Part shown: one piece after another, positions 14,578-22,615 of the stretch
Layout: every line of letters starts with the position of its first letter
Position numbering within the stretch: the first letter of the stretch is position 1
Source: an uncultured Pseudomonadota bacterium
Lineage (GTDB): Bacteria; Pseudomonadota; Gammaproteobacteria; Methylococcales; Methylomonadaceae
NCBI GenBank assembly: GCA_903902945.1
Contig: CAIUWU010000081.1
Span: 1-22,615 of the forward strand
DNA: 22,615 bases
Direction: 5' to 3'
Made by a program: the position numbers and the translations under genes
The notes under the pieces: generated by a model
Seen by the model: the letters and a program-made list of their open reading frames with translations, nothing else
Told to the model about the DNA's origin: nothing
The model's database searches: none

Positions 14578-15636
14578 TTATCTGAGTCGGGTAATCAGAT
14601 TTTGTAAGTCTGTTTGCTGACGGCCAATATCAGCGCAGAGCGCAAATTGCGCCTCAGCCCGCTGCAAATTCTGACCAGGAAAATGGGTTTTGAAATAGCA
14701 ATCGCCTTGCAGATAATCGGTCAGGAAGCGCAGTCCGAGTTCGAACGGAATCAGCCAGATTGCTGCATATAGATGGTCATAATCGGCTGCGGTCATGAAA
14801 TCGCCGGCTTCCGCCAGATAGTGGCGCAGAATGGTTTCACAGCGATCGAGATCAAAGCGGTTGCCGGCTTCGATATGACAGCAGGAACGCAGACAGTCAC
14901 CCAGGTCATAATGAATCAGTCCGGGTTTGACGGTATCCAGATCGATCAGGCTGATAATCCGGTGGCTGTTTTCGCGGAACAGAAAATTATTGAGTTTGGG
15001 GTCGCCGTGGATGATGCGGTCATGCAGTAAGCCTTGCTGACGAGCGTTTTCCAGAATATCGATTTGCTGCCGGTGCTGTTCGATAAATGCCTGACAGCTT
15101 TGTAAGGTTTGAGTTTGTTCAACGGTGAGTGGCAGAAGGCTGGCTGTCAGATACTGCCGATAATACTGTGGGGTGATATGAAAGCCGGGCAGGGTGTCGT
15201 GCAACTGGCTGGCATCGATGCTGCTGCATAGCCGGTGAAAATGGCCCAGCGCAAACCCAATTTGTTCGGCTTGTTGAATGTGGCTGATTTGTTCATGGCT
15301 TTCTGAGGCGCTTATCAGTTGCAGCGCCCGCCACACCTGCTGGTCAGCATCGCGAAAACAATAGCGCTGGTCTTGGGTGGGCAATAGCGCCGGAATCTGT
15401 AGCTGCGGTTGGATACCCGCCGTGTTAGCGATATGGCGCTGGATTTGTAGCAGATTGTCGATAATCCATTCCGGCTGCCTGAAAATCGCGGTATTGATGC
15501 GTTGTAAGACAAACGCCTGCTGGTCGGTATTGACCCGATAGGTGTCGTTGATCAGACCGTTACCCAGCGGGCTGATGGCTGTGACGGTCTGCGATCCGGC
15601 AAACTGACCGGCAATTGCGTCAAGCTGAGCGCTCAT
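14578..15636 (-). CDS. APH-family small-molecule kinase, NahK-like
   Basis: A 352-residue phosphotransferase of the aminoglycoside/choline kinase fold. A glycine-rich ATP loop is seen at GNGLINDTYRV (25-35), with a lysine-strand equivalent in FVLQRINTAIF. The catalytic loop is HGDPKLNNFLF (D212, N217), and the metal aspartate lies in LIDLDTV (D232 or D234). The LQRINTAIF block resembles N-acetylhexosamine 1-kinases (NahK), so a sugar or amino-sugar substrate is a fair guess. Other APH substrates cannot be excluded. The start overlaps the rdgB stop by 4 nt, making it the third gene of rph-rdgB-kinase. No resistance function is implied by this position in a housekeeping operon. Confidence 0.8.
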   Translation of the reverse strand: MSAQLDAIAGQFAGSQTVTAISPLGNGLINDTYRVNTDQQAFVLQRINTAIFRQPEWIIDNLLQIQRHIANTAGIQPQLQIPALLPTQDQRYCFRDADQQVWRALQLISASESHEQISHIQQAEQIGFALGHFHRLCSSIDASQLHDTLPGFHITPQYYRQYLTASLLPLTVEQTQTLQSCQAFIEQHRQQIDILENARQQGLLHDRIIHGDPKLNNFLFRENSHRIISLIDLDTVKPGLIHYDLGDCLRSCCHIEAGNRFDLDRCETILRHYLAEAGDFMTAADYDHLYAAIWLIPFELGLRFLTDYLQGDCYFKTHFPGQNLQRAEAQFALCADIGRQQTDLQNLITRLR

Positions 15637-16220
15637 GCGCCTCGCAGTTGCTGTTGCAGCTGGTGTAATGCCTGAGCCCGGTGGCTAAGCGTGTTCTTCA
15701 CTGCCGGTGTCAGTTGTGCCGAACTGCATTGATAAGCATCCACCCAGAATACCGGGTCGTAACCAAAGCCATGATCGCCGACGGCGTGATCGAGAATCCG
15801 GCCTTCCCAGATGCCCTGAGCAATAACCGGGGTCGGATCATCGGCATGGCGCAGATAGACCATCACACATATAAAGCGGGCGCTACGTTGTGCCGTGGCG
15901 ATACCGTCTAGCGCATGCAACAGTTTTTGCCAGTTGTCCTGATCGGAGGCGCCAATGCCGGCATAACGGGCCGAAATGACTCCCGGCGCGCCGTTTAAGG
16001 CATCGACAACCAGACCGGAATCATCGGCAATGGCGGGTAAACCACAATGTTGTGCGGCGTTGCGGGCTTTGATAATGGCATTTTCGACAAAGGTGGCGCC
16101 GGTTTCTGCCGGCTCGGCCACCTGAAATTGCGATTGCGGCAGAATCAGGTCATTTTGCAGTATGGCCTGGATTTCACGGATTTTGCCCTGGTTGCCGCTG
16201 GCTAAGACAATCTGGCTCAT
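15633..16220 (-). CDS. rdgB: dITP/XTP pyrophosphatase RdgB (HAM1/non-canonical purine NTPase)
   Basis: A 195-residue Ham1-family enzyme that removes dITP, ITP and XTP by cutting to the monophosphate and PPi. Motifs are ASGNQGKIREI (7-17) for triphosphate binding, IADDSGL (65-71, D68 as catalytic acid), GDHGFGYDPVF (148-158) and the C-terminal LSHRAQAL. ATG 16218-16220 is preferred because it overlaps the rph stop by 4 nt, the pattern used throughout this window. A TTG two codons upstream (16224-16226) is possible but less likely. rph-rdgB is a common gammaproteobacterial pairing. Confidence 0.95.
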   Translation of the reverse strand: MSQIVLASGNQGKIREIQAILQNDLILPQSQFQVAEPAETGATFVENAIIKARNAAQHCGLPAIADDSGLVVDALNGAPGVISARYAGIGASDQDNWQKLLHALDGIATAQRSARFICVMVYLRHADDPTPVIAQGIWEGRILDHAVGDHGFGYDPVFWVDAYQCSSAQLTPAVKNTLSHRAQALHQLQQQLRGA

Positions 16221-16945
16221 GCGCAACCAGCAGCTTCGAGGGCTTGCCTTTGTTGGCTGATCAGGTCGTTGATGCCTTGTTCAGCCAGTGCCAGCATGGC
16301 ATTGAGTTCATCTTTGCGGAAGGCATGGCCTTCGGCGGTGCCTTGTACTTCAATAAACGCACCGGCTTCATTCATCACCACGTTCATATCGGTTTCGGCA
16401 TTGCTGTCTTCGGCATAATCCAGATCCAGAACCGGCACCCCGTTAAAAATACCGACCGACACCGAAGCGACGAAGCCGTGCAGCGGGTTTTTCTTGATTT
16501 TGCCGTGTTTGAGCAGATGTTGTACTGCCAGATTCAGGGCTACAAAACCGCCGGTGATCGATGCGGTGCGGGTGCCGCCATCGGCCTGAATCACGTCACA
16601 GTCGATAGTGATGGTGTTTTCGCCCAGTGCTTTTAAGTCAATGGCGGCTCGTAACGAACGCCCGATCAGGCGTTGAATTTCCAGGGTGCGACCACCCTGT
16701 TTGCCGCGACCGGCTTCACGGTCCATACGGCTGTGCGTCGAACGCGGCAGCATGCCGTATTCAGCGGTAACCCAGCCTTCGCCTTTGCCTTTCAGAAAAC
16801 GCGGCACATTGTTATCGACGCTGGCAGTGCAAAGCACGCGGGTATCGCCGAATTCGACCAGTACAGAGCCTTCTGCGTGTTTGGTGTAATGGCAGGTAAA
16901 ACGGATTTCGCGCAGTTGCTCGGGATTACGGCCGCTAGGTCTCAT
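16217..16945 (-). CDS. rph: Ribonuclease PH
   Basis: A 242-residue phosphorolytic 3'-5' exoribonuclease that trims the 3' ends of tRNA precursors. The start MRPSGRNPEQLREI, the RNA-binding GGRTLEIQRLIGR (84-96) and the phosphate-binding ADGGTRTASITGG (121-133) are all intact, and length is normal (E. coli 238), so it is not a frameshifted allele such as that of E. coli K-12. It is the first gene of rph-rdgB-kinase, with a TATAAT box 30 nt upstream. Confidence 0.97.
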   Translation of the reverse strand: MRPSGRNPEQLREIRFTCHYTKHAEGSVLVEFGDTRVLCTASVDNNVPRFLKGKGEGWVTAEYGMLPRSTHSRMDREAGRGKQGGRTLEIQRLIGRSLRAAIDLKALGENTITIDCDVIQADGGTRTASITGGFVALNLAVQHLLKHGKIKKNPLHGFVASVSVGIFNGVPVLDLDYAEDSNAETDMNVVMNEAGAFIEVQGTAEGHAFRKDELNAMLALAEQGINDLISQQRQALEAAGCA

Positions 16946-16974
16946 GAAGTTCTCGACTGATAAAAAAACGCGGC

Positions 16975-16980
16975 ATTATA
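16975..16980 (-). promoter_or_regulatory. -10 box of rph promoter
   Basis: A perfect TATAAT on the minus strand, 30 nt before the rph ATG. No good -35 is seen at 16-18 bp. A 10-bp palindrome GGTTTAAACC (16984-16993) sits just upstream of the -10 and might bind a regulator. The run of seven T after the box on the minus strand is in the leader. Confidence 0.5.
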
Positions 16981-17018
16981 CGGGGTTTAAACCGAAACAC
17001 CGAATCTGTGAATGCGGA

Positions 17019-17441
17019 TCAGCCTTCTGTCAGGCTTAAATTAAGTTCCTTAACTTGTTGATTTGCAATATGGAATGCTCTCAATTCCAGAACGCCTTTG
17101 GTATTCAGCGAAATAATCAGATGAAGGGCATCGGGATAAGCGGCCTGTTCGATGTCGGTGACAGAAGGAACGGCGGGAGCGCTGGGATGCGAGTGATAGA
17201 TCGCAAACAGGCTTTGTTGCTGCTCGCGCATATGTTTCATGGCTGTAATTTGTTGCCGGCTGTCGAGTTGGAAACGCCTGTCAGGGGTGTCGGCAATATT
17301 GTCGACCGGATAACAACTGACCGGTACACCATGGCTATCCGCGCCAACCAGGCCGCAGATTTCCCGGTCCGGTGAGAGTTGTGCCAGATGTAACAGCTGG
17401 TTGGTCAGTTTGCGGGGCAGGCAGATTTCGCGAGTATTCAT
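17019..17441 (-). CDS. JAMM/MPN+ (M67) metallopeptidase
   Basis: A 140-residue Mov34/MPN-type protein with a complete JAMM zinc motif: E27 in REICGLVG, then H83 and H85 in YHSHPSAP, S93 and D96 in PSVTD (H-x-H-x7-S-x2-D). The family cuts isopeptide or peptide bonds next to ubiquitin-like proteins. Bacterial members act on ThiS/MoaD-like sulfur carriers in some pathways. ATG 17439-17441 overlaps the prmC stop by 4 nt, and upstream in-frame codons have no family similarity. It is the last gene of hemA-prfA-prmC-M67. In Pseudomonas this place is held by moeB, an E1-like enzyme for a ubiquitin-like protein, so a sulfur-carrier link is plausible but unproven. The substrate is unknown. Confidence 0.88.
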   Translation of the reverse strand: MNTREICLPRKLTNQLLHLAQLSPDREICGLVGADSHGVPVSCYPVDNIADTPDRRFQLDSRQQITAMKHMREQQQSLFAIYHSHPSAPAVPSVTDIEQAAYPDALHLIISLNTKGVLELRAFHIANQQVKELNLSLTEG

Positions 17442-18286
17442 GATGGATTCCACTGAGCTGAGGTCACCCGTGGATTGCCGGCTAAATCGCAATGGGTGGT
17501 GACCTGTTGATAATTGCAATGCTTAAAAATGGCTTGCACCGCTGTTTGCTGCTGATAGCCATGTTCGATCAGTAACTGGCCGCCATGTTTAAGGTATTGG
17601 CGGGCATGATCGGCTAATAGGCCAATGTCCTGTAAACCCTGGTCGGGGCTGACCAGCGCCTGACGCGGTTCAAAACGCACATCGCCTTGCTGCAGATGAG
17701 GATCGTCGGCGGCGATATAGGGTGGATTACTGACTATCAGGTCGAAGCCGCTGTCGGTGATTGCCGAAAACCAGTCGGATTGCACAAAACCGATATTGTT
17801 CGTGTTTAAACGCTGCGCATTGTCACGGGCAATTTCCAGCGCCTGCGGGCTTTGGTCGCAGGCCGTTACCCGGCTTAATGGCAGCTCGGCGGCCAGCGTG
17901 ATGCCGATAATCCCGGAGCCGGTGCCCAGGTCAAGAATTTGGTTGGCCGGCTGATGCGCCAGTAGCTCCAGGCTTAATTCGATGATTAATTCGGTATCCG
18001 GCCGGGGAATTAACACCGAGGGACTGACTTTAAACGACCGTGACCAGAATTCGCGTTCACCAGTCAGGTAAGCAACCGGCACGCCTTGTCGGCGCTGGCT
18101 GATCAGCGCGCTGAAAATGCTGTGCTGCTGATCGCTGAGCGACTGTTCCGGCCAGGCGCGCAGAAAAGAACGGGGTTTGTTCAGGCAATGCGCCATCAGC
18201 ACTTCGGCATCGAGAAGTGCTGAATCAGAGGTTGCGCTCAGTTGCTGGCTGGCCGCCGCAATCAAGCGGGCTATTGAATTAGCCAT
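17438..18286 (-). CDS. prmC: Peptide chain release factor N5-glutamine methyltransferase PrmC
   Basis: A 282-residue SAM-dependent enzyme that methylates the glutamine of the GGQ motif in RF1 and RF2. It has an N-terminal helical domain, then LDLGTGSG (118-125) for SAM and the substrate-binding NPPY (187-190). ATG 18284-18286 overlaps the prfA stop by 8 nt and gives a length near the E. coli protein (277). A longer in-frame start at 18322 adds 12 residues that look unrelated to the family. The gene lies directly after its substrate gene prfA, the classical arrangement. Confidence 0.95.
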   Translation of the reverse strand: MANSIARLIAAASQQLSATSDSALLDAEVLMAHCLNKPRSFLRAWPEQSLSDQQHSIFSALISQRRQGVPVAYLTGEREFWSRSFKVSPSVLIPRPDTELIIELSLELLAHQPANQILDLGTGSGIIGITLAAELPLSRVTACDQSPQALEIARDNAQRLNTNNIGFVQSDWFSAITDSGFDLIVSNPPYIAADDPHLQQGDVRFEPRQALVSPDQGLQDIGLLADHARQYLKHGGQLLIEHGYQQQTAVQAIFKHCNYQQVTTHCDLAGNPRVTSAQWNPS

Positions 18287-19364
18287 TACCCAACTGAGTG
18301 AGCAATTCGGCCTGATGTTCATGGATCAGTGGCTGGATAACGTGTTCCAGACCGCCTTCCATGATGTCTTCCAGTTTGTACAGAGTCAGGTTGATCCGGT
18401 GATCGGTCAGTCGGCCTTGCGGATAGTTGTAGGTTCTGATTCGTTCCGAGCGGTCGCCGCTGCCGACTTGAAGTTTACGGTTTTCCGATTGTTCCGCCTG
18501 TTGTTTTTCCTGGGCGGCAGCCAGCAAACGGGCTTGCAGCACCGACATGGCACGGGCGCGGTTTTTATGCTGCGAACGTTCATCCTGACATTCGACCACC
18601 ACGCCGGTTGGAATGTGGGTAATACGAATTGCCGAATCGGTCCGGTTAACGTGCTGACCACCGGCGCCGGATGCGCGATAGGTATCGATCCGCAGATCCG
18701 CCGGGTTGATGTCGATTTCATCGACGCTGTCTACTTCCGGCATGATGGCCACGGTACAGGCTGAGGTATGGACGCGGCCTTGTGATTCGGTTTCCGGTAC
18801 TCGTTGCACCCGGTGGGTGCCGGACTCAAATTTCAGCTGTGAATAGACGTTCTGACCGCTGACGCGCAGAATGATCTCTTTGAAACCGCCGTGTTCGCCA
18901 CGGTTTTCGTTGATGATTTCGGTGCTCCAGCCTTGTCGTTCGGCGTAGCGCTGATACATCCGGGCCAGATCGCCGGAAAAAATCGCTGCTTCATCACCAC
19001 CGGTGCCAGCACGTACTTCCAGAAAGATATTGCGATTGTCATTGGGATCGCGGGGCAGTAACAGAATTTGTAGATCCTGTTCCAGTTGTTCGCGGCGGGC
19101 TTCGCCGGCCTGGATTTCTTCTTTAGCCATTTCCCGTAATTCCGGGTCACTGTCTTTGGCCATGTCTTTGGCGGATGCCAGATCGGATTCGTTGCTTAAA
19201 TAGCTGCGATAGCAGGCGACGATAGGATCTAGCTGTGCGTATTCCTGGCTGAGGCTGCGGAACTGATTCTGGTTGCTCTGCACTTCCGGTTGCGACAGTA
19301 GAACGGTGATTTCTTCAAAGCGTTCGCTAAGATTTTCGAGTTTGGTTTGGATTGAGGGTTTCAT
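18279..19364 (-). CDS. prfA: Peptide chain release factor 1
   Basis: RF1 of 361 residues, which ends translation at UAA and UAG. The GGQ catalytic loop is at 235-237 within SGAGGQHVNRTDSA. The stop-codon tripeptide of RF1 (PxT) is PET at 190-192, in RVPETESQGRVHTSACTV. RF2 would have SPF there, so the assignment is firm. It starts 4 nt after the hemA stop and runs into prmC, forming one operon. Confidence 0.98.
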   Translation of the reverse strand: MKPSIQTKLENLSERFEEITVLLSQPEVQSNQNQFRSLSQEYAQLDPIVACYRSYLSNESDLASAKDMAKDSDPELREMAKEEIQAGEARREQLEQDLQILLLPRDPNDNRNIFLEVRAGTGGDEAAIFSGDLARMYQRYAERQGWSTEIINENRGEHGGFKEIILRVSGQNVYSQLKFESGTHRVQRVPETESQGRVHTSACTVAIMPEVDSVDEIDINPADLRIDTYRASGAGGQHVNRTDSAIRITHIPTGVVVECQDERSQHKNRARAMSVLQARLLAAAQEKQQAEQSENRKLQVGSGDRSERIRTYNYPQGRLTDHRINLTLYKLEDIMEGGLEHVIQPLIHEHQAELLTQLGNG

Positions 19365-19368
19365 GGCC

Positions 19369-20619
19369 TTATCGCAATTTAAAAATTTCCCGTGAAGCCG
19401 CGATCAGATCGTGGCGTTCATTGGCGCCCGCTTCGCGTAGCTGTGCGCAGGGGGTGTGAATGAGTTTGTTGGTCAGTGTGTAGGCTAGTTTTTGGATGAC
19501 TTCCTCGCTGTTCGCCCCGCTGCTTAGTTGTTGCAAGGCTTTTTGCAGTACTTCATCACGGGTCAGTTCGGCTTGCAGGCGGTAATCGCGGATGGTTTCC
19601 TGGGCACCTTGTGAGCGCAGCCAAGCTAGAAAGTGTTCGACTTTGCTATCGATGATTTCTTCGGCCTGTTCTGCGGCGCGGCGCCGGGAGTCCATATTCT
19701 GGTCGATGGTGTTCTGTAGATCGTCAACCGTGTATAGATAGACATCGCGCAGTTGTTCGACTTCGGGTTCGATGTCGCGCGGTACGGCGAGATCGACCAT
19801 GAACATGGGTTTGTGTTTGCGTTTTTTTATGGCACTTTCAACTCGGCCTTTACCCAGAATCGGCAGTTGGCTGGCGGTCGATGAAACCACGATGTCGGCT
19901 TCAGCCAGATGATCGGGTAATTCGGACAAGGCAATTGCATAGCCGTTGAACTGGCTGGCCAGTGCATGGGCTTTGTCGTAAGTGCGATTGGCAATGATGA
20001 TGCGGCCGACACCGTAATGATGCAGATGGCGGGCAGTCAGTTCTATGGTTTCGCCGGCACCGATCAGTAATGCGGTCTGATCGCTGAGTTTGTCAAAAAT
20101 CTGCTGGGCCAGTTGAACGGCGGCAAATGCTACGGATACCGGGCTGGAGCCAATTGCAGTGTCAGTTCTGACTTTTTTGGCTGCAGAAAACGTGTGATGA
20201 AACAGTTTGCTCAGGGTTTTGCCGAGTGTACCGGCCTGATAGGCGGCCTGATAAGCGGTTTTCATCTGGCCGAGGATTTGTGGTTCGCCCAAAATCATGG
20301 AATCGAGACCGCAGGCAACCCGGAACATGTGGCGAATCGATTGACTGTCGATATGGGTGTACAAATACGGCTTAAATTCTGCGGGTGCGATTTGTTTGGT
20401 TTCCGCTATCCATTCGACCAGGGTGTCCGGGGCGGTGTGATCGGCCTGATAGTAAAACTCGGTGCGATTACATGTCGAAAGAATGGCTGCTTCGTTGATG
20501 CCCTGAAACTTATATAGGTTTTTCAATGTGTTATCCAGGATGTCTGCCGGAAAGGCGAGACGTTCCCGAATGGCGACAGGCGCAGTATGGTAATTAATGC
20601 CGACGGCAAGCAGTGTCAT
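19369..20619 (-). CDS. hemA: Glutamyl-tRNA reductase
   Basis: A 416-residue GluTR, first committed step of C5 haem (tetrapyrrole) biosynthesis: it reduces glutamyl-tRNA(Glu) to glutamate-1-semialdehyde with NADPH. The nucleophilic cysteine is C50 in LSTCNRTEF, as in E. coli. The NADPH site contains ALLIGAGETIEL, and a C-terminal dimerisation helix follows. ATG 20617-20619 gives the usual start MTLLAVGINYHTAP. A TTG at 20640 would lie only a few nt from the predicted transcription start. The N-terminal TLLAVGINYHTAPVAIRERLAF block is the part that controls stability in enterics. It heads hemA-prfA-prmC-M67 and is divergent from the TPR lipoprotein gene. Confidence 0.97.
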   Translation of the reverse strand: MTLLAVGINYHTAPVAIRERLAFPADILDNTLKNLYKFQGINEAAILSTCNRTEFYYQADHTAPDTLVEWIAETKQIAPAEFKPYLYTHIDSQSIRHMFRVACGLDSMILGEPQILGQMKTAYQAAYQAGTLGKTLSKLFHHTFSAAKKVRTDTAIGSSPVSVAFAAVQLAQQIFDKLSDQTALLIGAGETIELTARHLHHYGVGRIIIANRTYDKAHALASQFNGYAIALSELPDHLAEADIVVSSTASQLPILGKGRVESAIKKRKHKPMFMVDLAVPRDIEPEVEQLRDVYLYTVDDLQNTIDQNMDSRRRAAEQAEEIIDSKVEHFLAWLRSQGAQETIRDYRLQAELTRDEVLQKALQQLSSGANSEEVIQKLAYTLTNKLIHTPCAQLREAGANERHDLIAASREIFKLR

Positions 20620-20652
20620 TGATCGTAAGGTTTTGCACAAAAAATTGCGCTT

Positions 20653-20680
20653 ATTCTAAGGATTGAGACGTTTTTGTCCA
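20653..20680 (-). promoter_or_regulatory. Sigma-70 promoter of hemA-prfA-prmC
   Basis: On the minus strand TGGACA (20675-20680) and TAGAAT (20653-20658) are 16 bp apart, each matching 5 of 6 consensus bases. A start near 20646 gives a leader of about 26 nt to the hemA ATG and argues against the upstream TTG start. Confidence 0.6.
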
Positions 20681-20764
20681 AATTGATTGAGCGGTCCGGC
20701 TTAATCCAAGGTATTTTCTGATAACCTATGTCAACTTTTTTATAGCTACAGGTCTTCTAATTTC

Positions 20765-22489
20765 ATGAGCAGGTGGATAAGTATCGCAATCCTATTTTCT
20801 CTGGTGGGTTGTTCCTTGACGCCAGAAAAAACGTCTGAGGTTGATCTGGTGTCGGTTGAGAGTGATGCGCTGTCGACAGGGGTTAACCACAATACCGTGA
20901 TCGATGAAGAAGTATTGTACTTGTTGATGGCGGCTGAACTGGCCGGGCAGCGTAATCAGTATGATCTGGCCCTGGATGCTTATCTGCAGGCGGCAAAGCG
21001 GGTTGATGACCCTCGCATCGCCGAGCGGGCAGTAAAAATCGGTATGTTCCTTAAAGACGAGCGCCGGACCCAGGAAGCTTTGTCGATCTGGTTATCCAAA
21101 GATGGCAAGAATTTGAGCGCACGTAAGTTTGCCTTGCTGATTGCGATTAAAAACGTCAATCGAAATGTGGCAGTCGATAATATCAACGCTTTGTTAAACG
21201 AAGATCCTGCCGGTTTTGAATCGGGGATGCTAGAACTGGTTCGTTTGTTTGAAAAAGAGGGGCGTACGCAGTTTACTTATGATGCCTTGGAGCAGGTCGC
21301 TGAGCAACATCCCGATCAGGTTAATGTGTTGTTTGTACAGGCGGTACTGGCTTCGATGTTGTCTGATAATGCTTTGGCGCAACAGAAGATTGCCAAGGTT
21401 TTGCAGCGTCAGCCCGACTGGAATAAGGCGATTATTTTTCAGGCGCAGTTAGCCGGTCGTAATGGTGATTTACGGGAAGCGCGCCGCTATTTGGAAAAGG
21501 CGATTAAACAGGCTCCCGATGATCGAACCCTTCGCCAAATGCTGGTCGAGGTGCTGGTAAATACTGAGGCGTTCGATGATGCGATCAAGGTTTGTCAGGG
21601 ATTACTGGATGAAAATCCGGATGATCCGGAGGCCTTGTTTTCGATGGCGCTGATTTACTTGCAGCAAAATCAATTGGATAAAGGTGAGAATTATCTTGAA
21701 AAGCTGGTATTGAATCCGAGCTGGGATGATCAGGCCAGTTTTTATCTGGGCAAAATAGAGCAGCAGAAGAAGCATGTCGACAAGGCGATTGCCTGGTTTG
21801 AGCGGGTTCAGGATGGGCGCTTTGCCTGGGAAGCCAATATGACTATCGTATCCATGTTGATGGATAGTCATCGCTATGACGACGTTGAGCGACGCTTGAC
21901 CGCCATGGCGGCCAAATATCCGGATCAGCAAGTCAGGGTTTTAATGCTGAAAGCCGAACTTCTGAATCAGTCTGGTAATTATCAGGGGGCTTTTGATGAA
22001 TTGACTGCTGCCTTGAAAGTGCTGCCTGATAATGGCGATTTGCTGTATGCCAGGGCATTGGTTGCGGAAAGATTGAATAGAATGGATTTGCTGGAAGCCG
22101 ATCTGTTAAAGATTTTAGAAAAAAATCCGAATGATGTACGGGCCTTGAATGCCTTGGGTTATACCTTGGCCGATAGGACTCCGCGCTACGATGATGCTGA
22201 GCGCTATTTGCGCAAAGCGTTGGAGTTGAAGCCCGATGAGGCGGTGGTGATCGATAGCTATGGCTGGTTATTGTTTAAAAAGGGATTGGCTGTCCAGGCA
22301 TTACCGCTGTTGAAGAAGGCTTATGAAAAACAGCCTGAAACCGAAATTGCGACGCATCTTATTCAGGTGTTGATGGTTTTGGGTGAGAAGAAGCAGGCCA
22401 GAGAATTGTTTGATGTCATTAATAAGAAAGCGCCTGATGATGAGTATGTGCTGAAAATCAAAGAGCAGATGACGCGGATTAATCCATGA
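20765..22489 (+). CDS. TPR-repeat lipoprotein next to lolB
   Basis: A 574-residue secreted lipoprotein. A short signal peptide ends in the lipobox LVGC with C16 as lipidation site. Nearly all the rest is tetratricopeptide repeats, with repeat ends such as RYLEKAIKQAPDD, VCQGLLDENPDDPEALF, DLLKILEKNPNDVRALNALGY and YLRKALELKPDEAVVIDSYGW. TPR arrays bind proteins, so it is probably an adaptor in envelope biogenesis. The partner is unknown. The arrangement hemA (divergent) / TPR protein / lolB is also found in Pseudomonas (PA4667 position). Its stop overlaps the lolB start by 4 nt, which hints at a joint role or just coupling. Residue S17 after the cysteine does not block sorting to the outer membrane. 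No convincing promoter was found in the 145-nt divergent gap. Confidence 0.9.
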   Translation: MSRWISIAILFSLVGCSLTPEKTSEVDLVSVESDALSTGVNHNTVIDEEVLYLLMAAELAGQRNQYDLALDAYLQAAKRVDDPRIAERAVKIGMFLKDERRTQEALSIWLSKDGKNLSARKFALLIAIKNVNRNVAVDNINALLNEDPAGFESGMLELVRLFEKEGRTQFTYDALEQVAEQHPDQVNVLFVQAVLASMLSDNALAQQKIAKVLQRQPDWNKAIIFQAQLAGRNGDLREARRYLEKAIKQAPDDRTLRQMLVEVLVNTEAFDDAIKVCQGLLDENPDDPEALFSMALIYLQQNQLDKGENYLEKLVLNPSWDDQASFYLGKIEQQKKHVDKAIAWFERVQDGRFAWEANMTIVSMLMDSHRYDDVERRLTAMAAKYPDQQVRVLMLKAELLNQSGNYQGAFDELTAALKVLPDNGDLLYARALVAERLNRMDLLEADLLKILEKNPNDVRALNALGYTLADRTPRYDDAERYLRKALELKPDEAVVIDSYGWLLFKKGLAVQALPLLKKAYEKQPETEIATHLIQVLMVLGEKKQARELFDVINKKAPDDEYVLKIKEQMTRINP

Positions 22490-22615
22490 GATGGTTGTCT
22501 ATCGTTGTAGTGGCTTTGATGAGTGCATTGTCAGGTTGTGCGCTGTTTCAGGACCGGCCTGAAGTCCCGTATCAATGGGCGACAAGGCAACATTTTAAAG
22601 CGCCTGAGGTCTGGA
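22486..22615 (+). CDS. lolB: Outer-membrane lipoprotein receptor LolB, N-terminus only (cut by window edge)
   Basis: The first 43 codons are visible. The ATG overlaps the TPR stop by 4 nt (ATGA). The protein starts MRWLSIVVVALMSALSGC, a signal peptide with lipobox LSGC (C18). LolB accepts lipoproteins from the periplasmic carrier LolA and inserts them into the outer membrane. The call depends on the lipoprotein start and on the well-known hemA-TPR-lolB order, since the diagnostic region is past the window edge. Confidence 0.85.
   Translation, partial: MRWLSIVVVALMSALSGCALFQDRPEVPYQWATRQHFKAPEVW

Noticed and set aside
16961..16970. Seven-T run on the minus strand as terminator of the M67 operon
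   Set aside because: No GC-rich stem precedes it, and it lies between a TATAAT box and the rph start, so it is part of the rph leader.
17021..17036. Small hairpin AGCCT/AGGCT at the end of the M67 gene
   Set aside because: Only a 5-bp stem, inside the coding region and with no T-run, so not a supported terminator.

Overview
The window reads as chromosomal DNA of a gammaproteobacterium with moderate G+C. The housekeeping gene order matches that group: rlmH-maf-rng-yhdP, rph-rdgB, and hemA-prfA-prmC divergent from a TPR lipoprotein gene and lolB. A Methylococcales-type (methanotroph) host would fit the overall look, but nothing here proves it, so genus is left open. No rRNA, tRNA, CRISPR array, insertion sequence or phage gene was found.

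Layout. (1) 1-2648, minus strand: rlmH, maf, rng and the start of yhdP, packed with 3-nt gaps or 4-nt overlaps behind a TATAAT promoter. (2) 2649-2975: a divergent control region with a 10-bp inverted repeat and an 11-bp perfect tandem repeat. (3) 2976-12137, plus strand: five tightly packed genes. The second is dabA (DUF2309/UPF0753), the soluble zinc subunit of a DAB inorganic-carbon uptake system. The other four encode membrane proteins of the Complex I/Mrp antiporter family: three NuoM-like and one NuoL-like. (4) 12138-14474, plus strand: a beta-carbonic anhydrase and a SulP-family anion transporter behind their own 132-nt leader, which holds two adjacent palindromes over a possible promoter. 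(5) 14578-16945, minus strand: rph, rdgB and an APH/NahK-like kinase. (6) 17019-20619, minus strand: hemA, prfA, prmC and a JAMM metalloprotease. (7) 20765-22615, plus strand: a TPR lipoprotein and the start of lolB.

The standout is the roughly 11.5-kb inorganic-carbon block (2976-14474), a plus-strand insert between minus-strand housekeeping operons. DAB systems as I know them pair one DabA with one NuoL-like DabB. Here DabA sits among four antiporter-like subunits that differ in which ion-channel residues they keep. The first keeps all five NuoM key positions. The fourth keeps four. The third has lost most of them and ends in a His-rich tail. The NuoL-like one lacks the usual later membrane helices and has a long amphipathic C-terminal stretch before one last membrane segment. 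The expected joint role is conversion of CO2 to cytoplasmic bicarbonate driven by the ion gradient, with the carbonic anhydrase and SulP protein acting in the same CO2/bicarbonate economy. No RuBisCO or carboxysome gene is in the window, so whether the bicarbonate serves autotrophy or anaplerotic carboxylation cannot be decided here.
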